Source: Acidobacteria bacterium Ga0077534
GTDB lineage: Bacteria > Acidobacteriota > Blastocatellia > Pyrinomonadales > Pyrinomonadaceae
Direction: 5' to 3'
Assembly: GCA_001464455.1 (NCBI GenBank)
Contig: LNEI01000010.1
Coordinates: forward strand, 237,757 to 301,756
DNA: 64,000 nucleotides
A program made the position numbers and the translations under genes. This document shows positions 1-9,071 of the stretch, in pieces (the stretch's first letter is position 1; each line of letters opens with the position of its first letter). The notes under the pieces were generated by a model. That model searched no databases, had not been told where the DNA came from, and saw only the letters and a program-made list of their open reading frames with translations.

Positions 1-1880
1 GCGTCGGGCGAGAAGGCGTGGCCGCGAACCAGCTTTCGTTCGGCGTAAAGCTTCAAAAGCTCGTCCGCCATGTCGCGCATGGCTCGTTTAGCTTTGGCTT
101 TCGTCTTCTGCCAGCCGAGTCCGCCGAGTCGGTCAAGGGTCGGAGCCGTCGATTCGCCTGATGAGTAGCGAGAGACGAGGTCCATTCGTTCGACCGGTAC
201 GAAAAGTTTCGCGTTATCGGTGTAAACGAGCAGCATGAACTCGCGTTCCGAACCGGCCGAAGCTATCGTCTGCAAGCCCTCGAAACGCCCGATGCCGTGG
301 TCAACATGGACCACAAAATCGCCTGCTTTCAGGTCGCGAAAGTCGGAAATAAACGCCCCAAGCTTGGTCTTTGACTTTCGAACCTTTTCACGCGGCCCTC
401 TCTGGTCGGCTTCGGCCGTTTCGCCGAAGATATCGACCTCGGTAAACGTGATCAACTTTTCGGACGGCATCTCGAAACCGCTCGACAGGCTGCCGAGCTT
501 TATCGCTTCAAGCGGCACGTACTTGTCGTAATCACGCAGCAACTCCGCGATCCTCTCCGACATTCCCGGTGTTCGGACAACGATTTCCGCCGCCTGGTCA
601 AACTCGGCGACAAAGCCTGCAAAATCACCATGAAACTTCCGCGTCGAACGCGACTGAAGCTCGATCTCGACCGCTTTCTTCGCCGTAGAGAACAGAAACA
701 GCGGCTTAGGGGCTGAGACACGACCGGTAGGGAGTGTGTTCGCCGCTGCGGAGTCATCTTGAGTGCCGTCGGAGCTACTCGCATATCCGAATTCCTCGTC
801 GGTCGCCGCTGCCGTACGGCCCAGACCGCGCATTTCGATCGCTCGGAACGATTCGAGTTTTTTCCTCAACTCCGCCGCTTCGACAAAAAGCTCTTTCGGC
901 TTCAAACCGACATCGCCATTTGCGATCACGGCTTTGTAGTTTCTATCTAGATGATCGTAGAAAGTGGCGAGGGTATTTTCGACTGACGACGGTTCGTCAA
1001 CGATCAGAATGTGGTCGTCGAGGTGGTCGAAAATGGTCGCGGTTAGTGGTTTTGTAAGCGGGATGAGAAATTCCCAACCCGAAAATGTTTCGCCTGCGGC
1101 GGCAAAATCGGTGCGGTCTCGCAGATTTCGAATAAATTTCGTCTGACCAAAACGGTCATCGGCAAAAAATGCCCAGTCTTTCAGATCCTGCGGCGTGAGG
1201 GTAAACTCACGCATCGGAGCGATCGAAATCTCGGTCAAATGCCCGGTCGAGAGCTGCGTTTCGGGGTCGAACGAGCGGATCGAATCGACCGTGTCGCCAA
1301 AAAACTCGATCCGGACGGGCGACTCGGCATCAGGCGACCAAACGTCGACGATACCGCCGCGAACCGAAAGCTGTCCGGGCCCGGCGATAGGATCTTCGCG
1401 GACGTAACCCACTGAGAAAAGCCGCTCGACTAGCTTTTCGGGAGCAAAGTCTTCGTCACGGCTCAGTTCGCACCCGAGCGTCGCTACATCTTCTTTCGAG
1501 ATGAGCCGCTGAATAATCGAACGGGCGGAAACGATAACGACATCGCTCGTCCCGGCCCGCATCTGCCACAGGGCGAGGGCACGTTTCTCCTGCGTCTCGG
1601 CGTGCGGGGAAACACCTGAATACGGAGCCGTTTCAAATGACGGCAAGGTCGTCACGACGGTTTCGCCCGCAGGATGTTGATCGAGGAAAAATCCCAGATC
1701 ACTCGCCCAGACCTCTACTTCGTTATTCGTATCGGCGAGGATCGCAAACCGCTTTCCGGTCTCGACAACCAGCCGTGCAACGACGTAGGCCTTCGCCGAG
1801 ATCGACGTGAGGCCGCTGATACTTACGACGCGAGCCCCGCTCAAAACTTCCCGCTTAAATTGCTCGAAAGCAGATTCCAT
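1..1880 (-). CDS. mfd: Transcription-repair coupling factor Mfd (3'-truncated by window edge)
   Basis: Mfd removes RNA polymerase stalled at DNA lesions and recruits UvrA. About 626 N-terminal residues are visible; the usual length is about 1,150, so the ATPase/translocase half lies outside the window. Translating the complement from the ATG at 1880 gives MESAFEQFKREVLSG, then the UvrB-homology region (GPGQLSVRGGIVDVWSPD, VRIEFFGDTVDSIRSFD) and the CarD-like RNA-polymerase-interacting domain (AGDFVVHVDHGIGRFEGL, roughly residues 525-545). The frame stays open to base 1. It is divergent from lysS. Identification rests on these family hallmarks. Confidence 0.93.
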   Translation of the reverse strand, partial: MESAFEQFKREVLSGARVVSISGLTSISAKAYVVARLVVETGKRFAILADTNNEVEVWASDLGFFLDQHPAGETVVTTLPSFETAPYSGVSPHAETQEKRALALWQMRAGTSDVVIVSARSIIQRLISKEDVATLGCELSRDEDFAPEKLVERLFSVGYVREDPIAGPGQLSVRGGIVDVWSPDAESPVRIEFFGDTVDSIRSFDPETQLSTGHLTEISIAPMREFTLTPQDLKDWAFFADDRFGQTKFIRNLRDRTDFAAAGETFSGWEFLIPLTKPLTATIFDHLDDHILIVDEPSSVENTLATFYDHLDRNYKAVIANGDVGLKPKELFVEAAELRKKLESFRAIEMRGLGRTAAATDEEFGYASSSDGTQDDSAAANTLPTGRVSAPKPLFLFSTAKKAVEIELQSRSTRKFHGDFAGFVAEFDQAAEIVVRTPGMSERIAELLRDYDKYVPLEAIKLGSLSSGFEMPSEKLITFTEVDIFGETAEADQRGPREKVRKSKTKLGAFISDFRDLKAGDFVVHVDHGIGRFEGLQTIASAGSEREFMLLVYTDNAKLFVPVERMDLVSRYSSGESTAPTLDRLGGLGWQKTKAKAKRAMRDMADELLKLYAERKLVRGHAFSPD

Positions 1881-1976
1881 AAACACACCTAGCCGCAGAA
1901 AACATGTCGCGGGGCGGGTTCGCCTGTCGCATACGTTCTCTTGCGGTAGATTTATTTTGGCATATTTATAAGAAGT

Positions 1977-2005
1977 TTGCCGTGGCGAAAGCGGTTAACT
2001 ATAAT
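1977..2005 (+). promoter_or_regulatory. Sigma70-type promoter of lysS
   Basis: TTGCCG at 1977-1982 and TATAAT at 2000-2005 are separated by exactly 17 bases. This leaves a leader of roughly 35 bases before the lysS ATG at 2048. It argues against translation starting at the upstream in-frame ATG at 1904. Confidence 0.6.
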
Positions 2006-2047
2006 CAAGCACTTAAATCGCCCCGCCTTTGGTGTGGAGAAAGAAAT

Positions 2048-3754
2048 ATGAGCATTCCTGAATTCCAAGAGATCATCGTTCCCAATGACCAGACTGAGGC
2101 GCGTGCCGAGCATTTGGAAAAGCTGCGCGAGCTGGTGGGCAATGTCTATCCGAACAAATTTGACCGCAGCACGCTGTCGGGCGGCGAAGATACTATCACG
2201 GCGATCAAGAATTGGGAACCAGTCGTCGCGATTGAAACCGAAATGGCTGCGATCAAGGCGGATCTAGCCCCGGGCGAACGTCCGCCGGGGGAAATGAAGG
2301 ATGCGATGAACGAGAGCTTGAAAGCTCTCGGAACGGTGAGGATCGCGGGAAGATTGACGACGACGCCGCGGGGCAATTTTGTTCATCTGACCGATGGAAT
2401 TTCAAAACTGCAGATCTACTGCAATAAAAAAGGCCCGCTCGCATTGATCCGTAATGATGCGGAGAACATGCTCGATGCAGAAAACGGATGGGCGATGTGG
2501 CAGCTCGTCGATCACGGAGATTTTATCGGAGCCGAAGGCTATCTTTTTGTCACGAACACCGGCGAAGTCTCGGTCCACGTCGAAAAGCTGCAGTTCCTCG
2601 CGAAAGCGATGCTCCCAATGCCCGACAAAATGCACGGCATCGCCGATCCGGAATTGCAGCGGCGTTTTCGATACGCTGATCTAATTGCATCGACGCTACA
2701 GGTCGAACACGATGGTTTAACGACCCGCGAGGTTTTCGAGCGTCGTGCGAAATTAATTTCGGGAATGCGTCGGTTCCTTGACGACGACGGTTTCATCGAA
2801 GTAGAAACCCCGATGCTGACGCCAAAAGCTACAGGGGCTGCTGCAAAGCCTTTTGAGACGCATCACAACGCCCTCGACATCCCTCTCTACGCACGCGTCG
2901 CTCCCGAGCTTTATTTAAAGCGTCTGGTCGTCGGCGGGTTCGAAAAGGTCTACGAACTAAACCGAAATTTCCGCAACGAAGGCCTTTCACAGCGTCACAA
3001 CCCGGAATTCACCATGCTCGAGTTCTACGTCGCCTACATGGACGTCAACGGAATGATGGATCTGGCCGAAACCATGATAAAAGACGCCGTAGTGAAGGCC
3101 AATGACGGCAGTTTGGTCGTGAGATATGGTGAGAATGAAATAGACTTTTCGACTTTCCGGCGAATTTCGATGCTGGATGCCGTAATGCCTTCTCTAGTGG
3201 ATGCCGCGTTAGAAGACGAAAGAAATTCGCAACTCGCCAATGATATGCCGGATGGAAAAGAGGGGCTTTCATTTGGAATTTACAACGTTAGAAAAGGGCC
3301 TAACATTGTCGAAGTATTCGAAGAAAAAGTTGAATCTACTCTGATACAACCAACCTTCATCGTTAATTATCCAAAATCGATCTCGCCGCTCTCAAAAGCT
3401 TCGCCGGAGAATCCGAACGTCGCGGAGCGGTTCGAATTGTTCATAAACGGAATGGAAGTGGCCAATGGGTTTTCTGAATTGAACGATCCAAAGGAACAAT
3501 ACGAACGCTTTGTCGATCAAATGTCCGAGCGCGAACGCGGCGACGAGGAAGCGATGGTTCTGGACGAAGATTATATCCGTGCTCTAAGCTACGGAATGCC
3601 TCCGGCGGCCGGAATTGGCATCGGAATCGACCGCCTCGTCATGCTTTTAACCAACAAACACTCGATCCGCGACGTAATATTGTTCCCACACATGCGGCCG
3701 GAGAAGCGAGAAGGGGAGAAAGGGAGCGAGGGAGAAGCGGAGAACGGGAATTAG
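2048..3754 (+). CDS. lysS: Lysyl-tRNA synthetase, class II
   Basis: This enzyme attaches lysine to tRNA-Lys in the cytoplasm. It has 568 residues. An N-terminal OB-fold anticodon-binding region ([21 protein letters not shown]) precedes the class II core, with motif 2 [20 protein letters not shown] and motif 3 [14 protein letters not shown]. The frame is open upstream to 1904, but the ATG at 2048 follows GGAGA at a suitable distance, lies downstream of a good promoter, and begins the conserved part. It is longer than the usual ~500 residues, partly through a highly charged Glu/Gly/Lys C-terminal tail ([17 protein letters not shown]). Confidence 0.96.
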   Translation: MSIPEFQEIIVPNDQTEARAEHLEKLRELVGNVYPNKFDRSTLSGGEDTITAIKNWEPVVAIETEMAAIKADLAPGERPPGEMKDAMNESLKALGTVRIAGRLTTTPRGNFVHLTDGISKLQIYCNKKGPLALIRNDAENMLDAENGWAMWQLVDHGDFIGAEGYLFVTNTGEVSVHVEKLQFLAKAMLPMPDKMHGIADPELQRRFRYADLIASTLQVEHDGLTTREVFERRAKLISGMRRFLDDDGFIEVETPMLTPKATGAAAKPFETHHNALDIPLYARVAPELYLKRLVVGGFEKVYELNRNFRNEGLSQRHNPEFTMLEFYVAYMDVNGMMDLAETMIKDAVVKANDGSLVVRYGENEIDFSTFRRISMLDAVMPSLVDAALEDERNSQLANDMPDGKEGLSFGIYNVRKGPNIVEVFEEKVESTLIQPTFIVNYPKSISPLSKASPENPNVAERFELFINGMEVANGFSELNDPKEQYERFVDQMSERERGDEEAMVLDEDYIRALSYGMPPAAGIGIGIDRLVMLLTNKHSIRDVILFPHMRPEKREGEKGSEGEAENGN

Positions 3755-3822
3755 CCTCAAATAAGGCGAGTCTGACCCGCTTTCGTTCGACTCCATCCGT
3801 GTTCATCTGTGGTTTCTTTCGT

Positions 3823-4060
3823 AAAGCCCCGCTAGGGGCGGACTGTTTGTAGAAAAGAAATCGAAATACCTAATAAAGCTCCGTAAGAGCGACCTGAGGT
3901 CGCCCCGAAGGGGCTTTTGGGTTTTATGACAACGCTTTCTACAGACAGGTCACTCCTACGGAGCTACACTAATAAGCCCCGCTAGGGGCGGACTGTTTGT
4001 AGAAAAGAAGTCGAAATACCTGGTAAAGCTCCGTAGGAGCGACCCGAGGGGCGTCCCGTT
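3823..4060. repeat. Interspersed palindromic repeat array (family C), two ~151-bp copies
   Basis: The block starting GCCCCGCTAGGGGCGGACTG at 3826 recurs at 3977. Each copy runs through TTTGTAGAAAAGAA, TCGAAATACC and a CTCCGTA(A/G)GAGCGAC hairpin. Between them lies the inverted form (CTTTCTACAGACAGGTCACTCCTACGGAG, 3934-3963). The same words recur near 63150-63310, so this is a dispersed family. It is non-coding and lies directly after lysS, where the hairpins could end transcription. Confidence 0.8.
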
Positions 4061-4088
4061 GGAGTTTTCGGTCTCTCTTGACGACGTA

Positions 4089-4375
4089 TTCTCCGGTCTC
4101 CCGGCAAAGTAGCCCAAACTCCCGGCAAAGTTGTCAAAACTCCCAGCCAAGTAGCCCAAACTCTCAGCCAAGTTCTTTAAACTCCCAGCCAAGTAGCTCA
4201 AACTCCCAGCAAAGTTCTTTAAACTCCCAGCCAAGTAGCTCAAACTCCCAGCAAAGTTCTTTAAACTCCCAGCCAAGTAGCCCAAACTCCCGGCAAAGTT
4301 GTTTAAACTCCCAGCAAAGTTCAGCAAACGCCCAGCGAAGTTGACGAAACTCCCGACAAAGTTGACCAAACTACC
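4089..4375. repeat. 21-bp minisatellite, about 13 units
   Basis: Units of the type AACTCCCAGCCAAGTAGCTC repeat with a strict 21-base period. Two unit types partly alternate, ending in AGTAGC.C or AGTTCTTT. Because 21 is a multiple of three, every frame yields a seven-residue repeat; the minus frame reads NFAGSLx / YLAGSLx. A TTG-started minus frame spans 3956-4369, but it has no ribosome site and runs into the palindrome block, so I treat it as a VNTR rather than a gene. Confidence 0.9.
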
Positions 4376-4399
4376 ATGTTTAGTCGTTCCCGATCAATC

Positions 4400-5845
4400 T
4401 CAACGAATATTCCGCCAGTTCTCCGAACCTAGTTTTTTCAGCAAATCTTTTTGTTTCCCGCTCGGTTTTGCGACCGGTTTGATCGTTTCGGATGTTCCGG
4501 CTTTTGTGATTTCCAGTCCGGCGGCGTTCAGAAGATCGCTAAAATCAAATCTCTCGCTACCGGTGATCAATTTATCGACGACCGCGACGAGTTCGGGGCG
4601 CGAGCGGAATTCGGCGAGGATCGCGGTGTTTGCGTCGGTTTCGGCGGCGGGCGGCGAGTGTTTGCGGACGATCGCGGCGATCAGATCGGTCACCGAACGC
4701 TTTCCGTTCGACGCACGGAGCATCGCGAGATCGGTTGCAAATGCCGCGAGCATGCCGCGGGCGTAAACTCGCGTGTTTCCGCCTGTCCAGCGTTCGCTCG
4801 AGAGATCGAGCAGGGACATTGTCCTTTCATTCCTGCTATCGATGGCTCTCGCACCCGAAAGCGTGTTGAGAAGATCTTCGAACCTGATCTGATTGCCCGC
4901 GATGCCGGTTTTCAGCGACTGATACAATGCGAAACCCTCGTAAAACCAGTCGTAACGGCCCGACAGATTTAACCGTCCCGGCACCCAAAGGTGAAAAAGC
5001 TCGTGCCGAAGCTGCTCGTGCAGCCGCTGGATCGACTGATTCTTGAACGGCATGTCCGACGAAACGATCGTGACGCTTTTCCCACGCGTATCGGCTTCCC
5101 AATTTCCCACCGGCTGCGGCACCGGAAATCTGCCGATCTTTACCAGAGCGTTTGCCGGTTTAAGCGTGCCGAAAAGCTTGCCGTAGTCGTTCAACAGGGA
5201 ACTGGCCATCGCCGCCGCCTCATCATCTGCGAACAGCCAATTGTCCCCGATCAGGATAAATTTAACTCTCTCGCTATTAACGACCCGCAGATGTTTCCCG
5301 AGATAGAAAACGCCCTCCTCCGTATTTTCGACGACGAAAACACCTGGCGAGACTTCGTTTTCGACACTCGCGACCGTCCATCCGGCAGGGAATTCGAACG
5401 TAATTTTAGCTTTCGTACCTTTTAATTGTGGCAAAAGATCGTCCAGCATCAGCAACGCTTCGGTTTCACTCGCCCACGAGGCGTGCGCCGCTGCAAACGG
5501 GCTTTCACGAGGTTTTAGATCCGCCGTGTAAGCAAACCCGCCGACGTTCGTGGTCTTTACGATATCCGTGGGAGTCAAACGTTTCCGAGCGAAAAGGAAT
5601 CCCTGTTTATCGTAAAAATAGATGGGCGACATCCTTTCGGAGAGAAGCCCCGAAAGTTCTCCATAGGTGTCCAGGAACCAAATTCCAGCCGGCGGATCGC
5701 CGGTGAACTTCCCTTTGATATCGGCGATCCCGCGTTCGATCTTTATCGTTATTTCGACGTCCTGAGCCCGTGCAAATGTAAAGAATTGTAAAATCAGCAC
5801 CAGAGCGGCGAAAACGTGGAATTTCGGTGCTAAAATTTTTGACAT
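4400..5845 (-). CDS. Secreted M61/M1-like zinc metallopeptidase
   Basis: A protein of 481 residues with an N-terminal signal peptide ending near ARAQ, so exported. The gluzincin signature is present: HELFHLW (HExxH) followed about 20 residues later by WFYEGFALY, which supplies the third zinc ligand Glu. This arrangement is typical of M1/M61 peptidases, and the protein is closer to M61-like proteins in domain order (an N-terminal beta region, then the catalytic helix bundle). The substrate is unknown. The gene stands alone, divergent from a tiny membrane ORF, and its 3' end abuts the minisatellite. Confidence 0.75.
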   Translation of the reverse strand: MSKILAPKFHVFAALVLILQFFTFARAQDVEITIKIERGIADIKGKFTGDPPAGIWFLDTYGELSGLLSERMSPIYFYDKQGFLFARKRLTPTDIVKTTNVGGFAYTADLKPRESPFAAAHASWASETEALLMLDDLLPQLKGTKAKITFEFPAGWTVASVENEVSPGVFVVENTEEGVFYLGKHLRVVNSERVKFILIGDNWLFADDEAAAMASSLLNDYGKLFGTLKPANALVKIGRFPVPQPVGNWEADTRGKSVTIVSSDMPFKNQSIQRLHEQLRHELFHLWVPGRLNLSGRYDWFYEGFALYQSLKTGIAGNQIRFEDLLNTLSGARAIDSRNERTMSLLDLSSERWTGGNTRVYARGMLAAFATDLAMLRASNGKRSVTDLIAAIVRKHSPPAAETDANTAILAEFRSRPELVAVVDKLITGSERFDFSDLLNAAGLEITKAGTSETIKPVAKPSGKQKDLLKKLGSENWRNIR

Positions 5846-5909
5846 CGGTCGAAAGGCGGGAATAGACTACGAATCACCCCGAAACGTAAGCGACAGAATA
5901 GAGGAAATC

Positions 5910-5987
5910 ATGAGCGTAATCAAAATCATAATACTGGCAATGGTATTCGTACTCGGCCTTTTATTTCTCGGGCGGTTCTTCTTTTAG
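5910..5987 (+). CDS. Predicted 25-residue membrane peptide
   Basis: The ATG at 5910 is preceded by GAGGAAATC, a good Shine-Dalgarno. The frame encodes 25 residues: MSVIK, a hydrophobic stretch (IIILAMVFVLGLLFLG), and a RFFF end. It is long enough for one transmembrane helix. A rho-independent terminator follows at 6036. The ribosome site, single helix and own terminator support a real small gene. The function is unknown. Confidence 0.5.
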   Translation: MSVIKIIILAMVFVLGLLFLGRFFF

Positions 5988-6035
5988 ATCGCATTTGTCG
6001 GCAGGTAGTTTTTACCATAAAATAGCTTTTGATGA

Positions 6036-6067
6036 AGCGGCTTTTGCAGCCGCTTTTTTATTTTTTT
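6036..6067 (+). terminator. Rho-independent terminator
   Basis: A perfect 7-bp stem, AGCGGCT/AGCCGCT, with a TTTGC loop is followed by a run of T interrupted by a single A. It ends the short transcript carrying the 25-residue ORF and insulates purH. Confidence 0.8.
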
Positions 6068-6068
6068 A

Positions 6069-6096
6069 ACTGGAGCGCAGGCTTCCAGCCTGCGTG
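6069..6096. repeat. Short palindrome in the purH leader
   Basis: CTGGAGCGCAGGCTTCCAGC continues to CTGCGTG; its core GCAGGCT-TCC-AGCCTGC is a perfect 7-bp hairpin. It lies 10-40 bases upstream of the purH ATG, which has no clear Shine-Dalgarno, so a folded leader could influence initiation. It resembles a dispersed palindrome, but only one copy was noticed here. Confidence 0.5.
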
Positions 6097-6106
6097 TATT
6101 ACTTAA

Positions 6107-7831
6107 ATGAGCGAAAACAGAAAGATAAAACGTGCATTAATAAGCGTTTCTGACAAAACCGGCCTGGCGGACTTCGCCGCGGCTCTGGGCGGTCACGGCG
6201 TAGAGATCATCTCAACCGGCGGAACGGCAAGATCGCTCCGCGAAGCCGGGCTGACCGTCCGCGACGTCTCCGACGTAACCGGATTCCCCGAAATGATGGA
6301 CGGCCGCGTCAAAACGCTTCATCCGAAAATGCACGGGGCCTTTCTCGCTCTGCGTGACAATCCGGAACATATAGCTTCGATGCAAGAACACGGCATCGAG
6401 GCGATCGATCTGGTCGTTGTAAATCTTTATCCTTTTGAAGCGACTGTCGCGCGTGACGGCGTTTCACTCGAAGAAGCGGTCGAAAACATCGACATCGGCG
6501 GCCCGGCAATGATCCGTTCCGCTTCGAAAAACTGGCGAGATGTCGCGGTCGTGACCGATTCGCGTTTGTACTCTGAGATAGTCAGCGAGATGGACGAGAA
6601 CGACGGTTCGATCTCCCTCGAAACGCGTCAACGCCTCGCCGCCCTCGCCTACACAAGAACCGCCAGCTACGACCTCGCGATCTCGTCCTATCTAGCAAAA
6701 CAACTCTCAAACGACGACCTCGATCGCCTCGAACCACTGAACCCGCTTGGGCATCTTGCGTTTATCGAATTTGAAGAAAGCGACGAGGATGAGTCAGTAC
6801 CACCTGCGGTAGCGGGTGGGGTTTTGCCAACTCCCGACACCGCGACCTTGCCCGAATACACCAGCATTGACCTCGCCAAAGTAACCGACCTGAGATACGG
6901 AGAAAACCCTCACCAACGAGCAGCTCTATACGTGACCGATGGCGAAACGGGAGGGATCGCGAGCGCCGAGCAACTTCACGGCAAGGAGATGTCCTTCAAC
7001 AACTATGTCGACGCTGAGGCGGCGTGGAATCTTGTACAGGACTTCGAAGAACTTGCCGTCGCGATCATCAAACACACAAACCCTTCCGGCGTCGGCACCG
7101 GAGCGACCAATCTCGAAGCCTACAGCCGAGCCCTCGCAACCGACCCGGTCTCAGCCTTCGGCGGAATTGTTGCATTCAATCAAACAGTCGATTGCGAAAC
7201 CGCAAGATCAGTGATCGAGGTTTTCTCCGAGGTTATCATCGCTCCGGAATACGACGATGATGCACTGGAAGTGTTTAGGACAAAGAAAAATCTGCGAGTC
7301 CTGAAATGCTCCCCTCCTTACGACGGAAGCGTGGCCGCCGCTTTAGGCGAACGGGGTGGTTCTCTCTCGATCGAGTACAAGCAAATTAGCGGCGGGTTCC
7401 TCGTCCAGGACCGAGACATTCATCAATTGAACACCGATGAATTAAACATCGTCACGAACCGCAAGCCAACCGACGACGAGCTCGCCGCCATGCAGCTTGC
7501 TTGGACCGTCTGCAAACACGTCAAATCAAACGCGATCGTCTTCGCGAACGCCGAGCAAACCCTCGGCGTCGGTGCCGGACAAATGAACCGTGTCGATTCG
7601 GTCCGCATCGCCGCGATCAGAGCTGAAAGATTCGATCTCGATATAAAGGGCTCAGCCCTCGCGTCCGACGCGTTTTTCCCATTCCGCGACAATGTCGACG
7701 AAGCCGCCAAATTCGGCGTGACCGCCATTATCCAACCCGGCGGCTCGATCAAAGACGAAGAATCCATCGCCGCAGCGAATGAACATGGCATCGCGATGGC
7801 GTTTACGGGGATCCGGCATTTCAAACACTAA
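6107..7831 (+). CDS. purH: Bifunctional AICAR transformylase / IMP cyclohydrolase PurH
   Basis: PurH carries out the last two steps of de novo IMP synthesis. It has 574 residues. The N-terminal MGS-like cyclohydrolase domain contains ALISVSDKTGL, STGGTAR and DGRVKTLHPKMHG. The transformylase domain contains RYGENPHQ, KHTNPSGVG, KSNAIVFA and the C-terminal GIRHFKH. The interdomain linker (about residues 225-245) carries SVPPAVAGGV, encoded by an interspersed palindromic repeat at 6793-6825. The insertion is in frame and avoids conserved motifs, so the enzyme should be active. Confidence 0.97.
   Translation: MSENRKIKRALISVSDKTGLADFAAALGGHGVEIISTGGTARSLREAGLTVRDVSDVTGFPEMMDGRVKTLHPKMHGAFLALRDNPEHIASMQEHGIEAIDLVVVNLYPFEATVARDGVSLEEAVENIDIGGPAMIRSASKNWRDVAVVTDSRLYSEIVSEMDENDGSISLETRQRLAALAYTRTASYDLAISSYLAKQLSNDDLDRLEPLNPLGHLAFIEFEESDEDESVPPAVAGGVLPTPDTATLPEYTSIDLAKVTDLRYGENPHQRAALYVTDGETGGIASAEQLHGKEMSFNNYVDAEAAWNLVQDFEELAVAIIKHTNPSGVGTGATNLEAYSRALATDPVSAFGGIVAFNQTVDCETARSVIEVFSEVIIAPEYDDDALEVFRTKKNLRVLKCSPPYDGSVAAALGERGGSLSIEYKQISGGFLVQDRDIHQLNTDELNIVTNRKPTDDELAAMQLAWTVCKHVKSNAIVFANAEQTLGVGAGQMNRVDSVRIAAIRAERFDLDIKGSALASDAFFPFRDNVDEAAKFGVTAIIQPGGSIKDEESIAAANEHGIAMAFTGIRHFKH
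6793..6825. repeat. Family A repeat inside purH
   Basis: GTCAGTACCACCTGCGGTAG continues into CGGGTGGGGTTTT. The same ~33-bp sequence occurs in dnaE2 (30821-30902, twice, in inverted orientation) and three to four times at 63571-63770. In purH it is translated as SVPPAVAGGV in the interdomain linker. Confidence 0.9.
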
Positions 7832-7914
7832 CAGTTTTCAGTTCGCAGTTTTTAGTTTTCAGTTTTTTCGGACTTAAGCTCCGAAGAAAATGAAAGCTGG
7901 TTTCTGAATTCCTG

Positions 7915-7920
7915 TATAAT
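7915..7920 (+). promoter_or_regulatory. Putative -10 box of prfB
   Basis: A perfect TATAAT lies 28 bases upstream of the prfB ATG at 7949. No good -35 is visible at 17 bases (TGAAAG). The start codon itself lacks a clear Shine-Dalgarno. Confidence 0.4.
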
Positions 7921-7948
7921 GCTATTTTCGCTCTCGCAATCAACCAAA

Positions 7949-9071
7949 ATGGAACTACAAGACCTGCAAACAAAACGCGAAGAGATCAAAGAAAAAGTTA
8001 CCCAACTTGGGAGGTTTCTTTGACGCACCTGGCAAACAAGCGGAACTAGACAAACTCGAACAGCAGATCTCGTCGCCTGGATTTTGGGATGACAGCGAAG
8101 CTGCGCAGAAAGTTGTTCAGCAGCGTTCGCGGCTCGAAAAGGCTTTGGAAAAGCAGAAGTCGTTTGAGACCGGCGTTTCCGATGCCGAGGTTTTGTTCGA
8201 TTTTGCGGCGGAGGATGCCGATTCGGCGACGGAACTCGAAGCTCTTATTCTTCGTTTGGAAAAAGAGGTGGCCGAAGCCGAGGTTCAGTCGCTCCTTTCC
8301 GGCGAAACGGATGCGAACAACGCTATCTGCTCGCTTCAGGCAGGAGCAGGCGGTACGGATGCACAGGATTTTTGCCAGATGCTGCTGCGGATGTATCTGC
8401 GTTGGTGCGAAAAGAAAGGTTTCAAGGCCGAGGTCATAGATGAACAGTCGGGCAGCGAAGCGGGCCTAAAATCCGCGACATTTCGGGTCGAGGGCGATTA
8501 CGCTTACGGGTTGCTGGCGGCCGAGGCGGGCGTTCACCGGCTAGTCCGGATATCGCCGTTCAACTCGGGCGGCAGCCGCGAAACATCGTTTGCATCGATG
8601 TTTGTCAGCCCTGAGATCGACGAAACGATCGAGGTGAACATCGAGGACAAAGACCTGCGAATTGACACCTACCGCTCGTCTGGTGCCGGCGGCCAGCACG
8701 TAAATGTGACCGACTCGGCCGTAAGAATAACGCATATTCCGACCAATATTGTGGTAACGTGTCAGAATCAGCGGTCGCAGATACAGAACCGAGCGGTCGC
8801 GATGCAGGTTTTACGCTCGAAACTATACGAACTCGAACTAGAAAAACGCCGTGCCGGAGCCGCCGAACTGGAAGCCGGAAAGATGGACATCTCGTTCGGC
8901 TCACAGATACGAAACTACGTTCTTCATCCATATCGTCTCGTCAAAGACACGCGCACAAAGCACGAAACGTCGGACGTCGACGCGGTGCTCGATGGCGGGA
9001 TCGACGAGTTTATTCAGGAGTTTTTGATGTTTCGGAAAGGCAGTCAGATTGCTGAAGCCCGCACGAAGTAA
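7949..9071 (+). CDS. prfB: Peptide chain release factor 2, programmed +1 frameshift
   Basis: RF2 terminates translation at UGA and UAA. The first 24 codons (from MELQDLQTKREEIKEK) end at an in-frame TGA, 8021-8023. The slip site is GGGAGG-TTT-CTT-TGA-C: an internal Shine-Dalgarno (8009-8014), three bases, then CTT TGA C, the same architecture as in E. coli prfB. After +1 slippage, translation resumes at GAC (8022) and gives 374 residues in total. RISPFNSGGSRETSFAS contains the stop-recognition SPF motif, and SSGAGGQHVN the catalytic GGQ. The final residues IAEARTK and the stop are supplied by a family B repeat arm. Confidence 0.96.
8009..8024 (+). promoter_or_regulatory. RF2 autoregulatory +1 frameshift site
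   Basis: GGGAGGTTTCTTTGAC. CTT (8018-8020) slips onto TTT when RF2 is scarce and the UGA at 8021 is decoded slowly. The GGGAGG stimulator is three bases upstream of the slippery codon, the established spacing. Confidence 0.95.

Noticed and set aside
1904..2047. N-terminal extension of lysS by 48 residues
   Set aside because: It spans the lysS promoter and has no similarity to LysRS; the ATG at 2048 has a proper Shine-Dalgarno.
4078..4344. Plus-strand Ser/Asn/Gln-rich frame over the same repeat
   Set aside because: The other strand of the same satellite; low-complexity translation with no initiation signals.
3956..4369. Minus-strand frame of 137 residues made of heptad repeats
   Set aside because: It starts with TTG, lacks a ribosome site and runs through the minisatellite into non-coding palindromes. 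Any frame stays open through a 21-bp repeat.
6793..6825. Remnant of an insertion sequence in purH
   Set aside because: Only about 33 bases long, no transposase remains and no target duplication could be seen; better described as a dispersed palindrome.
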